Of a stretch of 64,000 bases of DNA, positions 61,024-64,000 are shown piece after piece; the stretch's first letter is position 1, and every line of letters starts with the position of its first letter. Position numbers and translations under genes: made by a program. A model generated the notes under the pieces. It was not told the DNA's origin. It was given only the letters and a program-made list of their open reading frames with translations, and ran no database searches. This DNA is from Ruminococcus sp. Phil15. GTDB lineage: Bacteria > Bacillota > Clostridia > Oscillospirales > Ruminococcaceae. The stretch spans positions 61,370 to 125,369 of the forward strand of contig MSHC01000023.1 in the NCBI GenBank assembly GCA_001940995.1, in the 5' to 3' direction.

Positions 61024-62763
61024 TCAGGATAATGAGCTTATAAGCACAAAGTATGTAAGATAAGTAAATACGAAGAACAAAACCGCAAGTCCGCCTATCG
61101 CAGCCCTGCAAATCGCAGCGGCAGCGCCCGAACGTTTAGAAAGCCTCTCGCAGAGAAGTCCTGTAAACAATGACCCCACAAATAGGCATGGAACTATGTA
61201 CCTGAAATTCATTGTGCAGATGTATGGGTATTCAAAGCAGAATTTGTAGTAGGAAAACAGAAGTACAAGCTCGTAGAAAAACAGCATAAGCTTGATAGGC
61301 CTGTCGCCCTTCTTAAAGCTTAAAACAGCCGTCGCAATAAAGCTGGTTACGGCAATAACCGCCGCAGTCCAAAACAGAATGGTAGGGTAGTTTAAAAGCG
61401 CACCCTCCTCAAAGGTGTATTTGGTCATATGCTCCCCGAAAAGCGAGTTTTTGAGAAATGCAACAGTCGGATTGAATTCGAGATAGGTCTTGTCCGACCA
61501 CTGCTCGAAAACGTCCTTAAACTGGTAAAGGCTGAAATCAAAAAGCCTAGTCTTTGTCGGTATGTTGCCGATGTATTGCCAGCTCGTAGGCTCAAGCGAC
61601 GGCACATAGGTTATCGGAACAGAGAATTTTACTAGATTTCTTATGCTCCACCAAAGACCCAGCGGCAGGCAGATTGCCCCGAAAGCGCAAAACTGCGGAA
61701 TGATCCTTTTCCATTCCCTGCGTTTCCGTATAAGCAGAAGCAGGAATATTCCCGCTACAGCAGGAGCAACAAGTCCGACCGACAGCTTTGTCATCATTCC
61801 AAAACCTATGCATAATGCAATCTTTATTATGTTTTTGCAGGTCGGATTTCTGTACCACTCTGCCGTGCAGTAAACCGACGCTATGCAGAACATAATGGAC
61901 ATAATGTCGTTGTTTATGCTGCCCGACAGAATAATGAGCGACGGGTGAAACGCCACCAGGGAAAGAGGGAGTATAAGAGATATACCCGAAAGCCTGAAAT
62001 GACGGAGCAGCTTGTAGAATAAAACTAAGCAGGCAAGCGAGCAGAAAAGCGATATAGCCTGAATACTCTCGCAGGCTATTTCGTAGGGTATGCCGATAAG
62101 CCTCTGAAATCTAAGCCATATAGCGCATATAGTGTGGTGAAACGGCGGATGGTAGAACTGCCACTTTGTCGTAGGGTCAAAATCGGGTAGGCTCAAATGC
62201 TCATAAATGTATTCGATATAAGCCGAATGCCCGTCCTTTCCGCCAAATTTGTGCACATCATTCTGCCTGCGTGTTATAGGCGATTCAAGTATGTAACCAA
62301 GCCGCATTGCAATGCCCTGCGCAAATATATAAAGCACCGCAAGCCTCTCAAAGCATGGCTTTCTGTATTTCAGCATATCCGCCGTAAAAAATATAACAGC
62401 AGCCGCAATCGCCGCAGTAAACCCGAGATATACAAGCTCCGCACGGTTGTCGTGCGTGAGATACAGCCCCGTGAACAGCACAACCGCCATGACCTCTGTA
62501 ACAAATATAAATGCCGACAACAGCTTGCTGCGGCGCCTGTCCATAAGCCTGCGGATAAGTCTGTATGTGCAGAAAGTTAAAACAGCAGCGCCGATAACCT
62601 GCGTGTAGCCGTAAAGAAGAAAGCTGTCCTGATAGCCAAAGCCGAGCGTCACAAGGCAAACAGCCGCACATATTATAAACGGGTGTTTTGAAAGAAGCTT
62701 CCAAAGCCGTCCAAAACGCTCCTCCGTCAGAAAAAGCGGAGGCGTGTTAAAATTCTTTTTCAT
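61024..62763 (-). CDS. Polytopic glycosyltransferase-like membrane protein (GT39/ArnT-type)
   Basis: 579 residues, about 11-13 membrane helices. The plan (extracellular loop with YIYEHLSLPDFDPTTKWQFYHPPFHHTICAIWLRFQ after the early helices) resembles GT-C glycosyltransferases of the GT39/ArnT kind, which move sugars from lipid carriers at the outer face. The acceptor is unknown. It is the first gene of a unit with the NlpC/P60-like lipoprotein. Confidence 0.8.
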   Translation of the reverse strand: MKKNFNTPPLFLTEERFGRLWKLLSKHPFIICAAVCLVTLGFGYQDSFLLYGYTQVIGAAVLTFCTYRLIRRLMDRRRSKLLSAFIFVTEVMAVVLFTGLYLTHDNRAELVYLGFTAAIAAAVIFFTADMLKYRKPCFERLAVLYIFAQGIAMRLGYILESPITRRQNDVHKFGGKDGHSAYIEYIYEHLSLPDFDPTTKWQFYHPPFHHTICAIWLRFQRLIGIPYEIACESIQAISLFCSLACLVLFYKLLRHFRLSGISLILPLSLVAFHPSLIILSGSINNDIMSIMFCIASVYCTAEWYRNPTCKNIIKIALCIGFGMMTKLSVGLVAPAVAGIFLLLLIRKRREWKRIIPQFCAFGAICLPLGLWWSIRNLVKFSVPITYVPSLEPTSWQYIGNIPTKTRLFDFSLYQFKDVFEQWSDKTYLEFNPTVAFLKNSLFGEHMTKYTFEEGALLNYPTILFWTAAVIAVTSFIATAVLSFKKGDRPIKLMLFFYELVLLFSYYKFCFEYPYICTMNFRYIVPCLFVGSLFTGLLCERLSKRSGAAAAICRAAIGGLAVLFFVFTYLTYFVLISSLS

Positions 62764-62802
62764 TATAACATCTCCAAGAGGTGTAGTTTTCGATATGTTT
62801 TT

Positions 62803-62831
62803 ATTCTATCACAGCAATTTTGTCCTGTCAA
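62803..62831 (-). promoter_or_regulatory. Promoter of GT-like/NlpC-P60 unit
   Basis: Minus strand TTGACA (62826-62831), 17-bp spacer, TAGAAT (62803-62808). Confidence 0.87.
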
Positions 62832-62962
62832 TGCTGCAAATACAATGACGGAATAATTGAGGATAGAGTCACAGCGCCGCTTGGCTGTTTTGTCGATTTT
62901 GTTCGTTAATTGACAAATAAACTGTGCAAAAGGCAAAAACTGAATATTTTTCAAAAAAGGTA

Positions 62963-62991
62963 TTGACAACCCCGAAAAATCGTGTTATAAT
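62963..62991 (+). promoter_or_regulatory. Promoter of tRNA-Leu
   Basis: TTGACA (62963-62968), 17-bp spacer, TATAAT (62986-62991): perfect consensus. Confidence 0.93.
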
Positions 62992-63030
62992 GTTAAAGCA
63001 CTCAGGAAATGAGTCGGTTAAATAAGATAT

Positions 63031-63114
63031 GCGGCAGTGCTGGAATTGGCAGACAGGCACGTTTGAGGGGCGTGTGTCCTTGACGTACGGGTTCAAGTCC
63101 CGTTTGCCGCACCA
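63031..63114 (+). tRNA. tRNA-Leu (anticodon GAG)
   Basis: Class II tRNA: acceptor GCGGCAG/TTGCCGC, anticodon arm CACGT-TTGAGGG-GCGTG (anticodon GAG), a long variable arm, T loop with TTCAAGT, and encoded ACCA end. Confidence 0.96.
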
Positions 63115-63116
63115 TA

Positions 63117-63172
63117 ACCGGACACCAATTTTGATACAATGCGTATCTGAATGGGTGTCCGTTTTTTTATTT
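63117..63172 (+). terminator. Terminator of tRNA-Leu
   Basis: CGGACACC pairs with GGGTGTCCG across a 26-base loop, then a long T run. Confidence 0.85.
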
Positions 63173-63197
63173 TTGTACAGAATGATTCAAATGAATA

Positions 63198-63818
63198 ATG
63201 GTGCGACAAGTCGGAAGCTGCGGAAGTGATTTTGTGATAAGTAAGTTGAGATACGGCAATACAAATACATTCTTTATTTATGGAACAAGTGGTAATTTGC
63301 TTGTTGATACTGACTATGCAGGAACATTGCCGGCATTTTATAAGGAAATAAAAGAACACAACATAAGAATCAGCGATATAACTTATGTCTTGGCAACACA
63401 TTACCATCCCGACCATTTTGGTTTAATAAGTGAGCTAATGAAACAAGGCGTAAAACTTCTTCTAATCAATATACAGGAGCCGCATATTCATTTTGCAGAT
63501 GAAATTTTCAGAAGAGATAAACGATTGGAGTATGAACCTATCAATGCTGATAATTCAATAGTTATCAGCTGCAAAGATAGTCGAGAATTTCTTAAAAATA
63601 TAGGTGTTGAGGGAGAAATCATATCGACCCCAAGTCATAGTGAAGATAGCATATCCTTAATTTTAGATAATGGGATTTGTTTTGTGGGAGATTTAGAACC
63701 TATCGAATACTTAGAAGCTTATGATGACAATATTAAATTAAGAAGTGATTGGAAACTGGTTATGAGTTATAAGCCCAAAAGGATTTACTATTCTCATGCA
63801 AATGAGAAAATATTGTGA
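63198..63818 (+). CDS. MBL-fold metallo-hydrolase
   Basis: 206 residues from the ATG at 63198; a GTG at 63234 with GGAAGTGA upstream is an alternative start. The metallo-beta-lactamase motif THYHPDHFGL (HxHxDH) is near residue 68, and TPSHSEDSISL and VGDLEP give the later metal ligands. It binds two metals and hydrolyses a thioester, lactone or similar; the substrate is unknown. It is AT-rich compared with its neighbours, suggesting transfer, and it sits just after a tRNA gene. Confidence 0.85.
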   Translation: MVRQVGSCGSDFVISKLRYGNTNTFFIYGTSGNLLVDTDYAGTLPAFYKEIKEHNIRISDITYVLATHYHPDHFGLISELMKQGVKLLLINIQEPHIHFADEIFRRDKRLEYEPINADNSIVISCKDSREFLKNIGVEGEIISTPSHSEDSISLILDNGICFVGDLEPIEYLEAYDDNIKLRSDWKLVMSYKPKRIYYSHANEKIL

Positions 63819-63982
63819 GAGGCAAGTTCCAATCTTTTCAAGGCCCTTTTTTCTAATTGTATTAAGTTCTAATGGTGTGCACCTTTTAACAATACCTAAA
63901 CTTTGTAACGAAAGGTCGGCAGGGTGTGCATTCCGTATCAAAATAGGTCTTTACTTTCAAAATAAAACCGGCCATCTTTTAA

Positions 63983-64000
63983 TTGACCCCAAAAAGTTAG
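63983..64000. mobile_element. Possible end of an IS3-type insertion sequence (cut by window edge)
   Basis: The last bases, TTGACCCCAAAAAGTTAG, resemble the terminal repeat of many IS3-family elements. Only the edge is visible, so the element cannot be confirmed. Confidence 0.35.

Overview
The window looks like a chromosome segment of an anaerobic, spore-forming low-to-mid GC Firmicute of the class Clostridia, most likely Ruminococcus or a close relative. Supporting signs are pyruvate formate-lyase with its activase, a rubredoxin-first rubrerythrin, an uninterrupted sporulation sigma-K, sigma-A promoters of the TTGACA-17-TATAAT type, strong AGGAGG ribosome sites, and cell-wall-binding repeat and type IV pilus genes. 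The assignment rests on gene content read by eye, not on a database search.

Layout. 1-3.3 kb: tail of a zinc-ribbon protein, then rmuC and a CapA-type lipoprotein. 3.3-7.2 kb: pflB-pflA behind a pfl-motif (ZTP riboswitch) leader, then reverse rubrerythrin. 7.3-8.1 kb: a DUF4160/DUF2442 pair with a palindromic operator; the DUF4160 gene is frameshifted. 8.2-14.3 kb: queA, a lysine riboswitch controlling asd-dapA-dapB, then tgt and a DUF3783 gene. 14.3-16.5 kb: small accessory genes, some AT-rich. 16.5-21.2 kb: PAP2 phosphatase, a heterodimeric ABC exporter and an NfeD-like protein. 21.2-25.0 kb: a DUF896/WYL-regulator/cell-wall-binding operon, then a phage-like sigma-region-4 gene pair behind an SOS-like box. 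25.4-29.5 kb: a DUF3048 lipoprotein and a PAS/GGDEF/EAL protein.

30.4-37.2 kb is the rpmG-secE-nusG-rplK-rplA / rplJ-rplL translation cluster on the minus strand, split by an sdpR-sdpI pair and a large coiled-coil membrane protein. 37.4-40.9 kb: an M23 (SpoIIQ-like) protein, a secreted protein, sigK and a zinc-ribbon membrane protein. 41-48 kb: metG, tRNA-Arg, trkA-trkH and a fucose/arabinose isomerase-family gene. 48-49.6 kb: pilT with a cobU-like gene.

The accessory core is at 49.7-57.3 kb. A candidate type I toxin-antitoxin locus (36-residue holin-like toxin, ribosome site in a hairpin, 5'-3' long-range pairing, candidate antisense RNA) lies next to a compact, apparently undecayed capsid-and-packaging operon (terS, terL, portal, protease, major capsid, connector and tail-like genes). 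That operon has no integrase, tape measure or lysis genes, and its leader carries a terminator and structured hairpins. The window ends with glgP, an NlpC/P60-like lipoprotein, a polytopic glycosyltransferase-like protein, tRNA-Leu, an MBL-fold hydrolase and what looks like the end of an IS3-type element.
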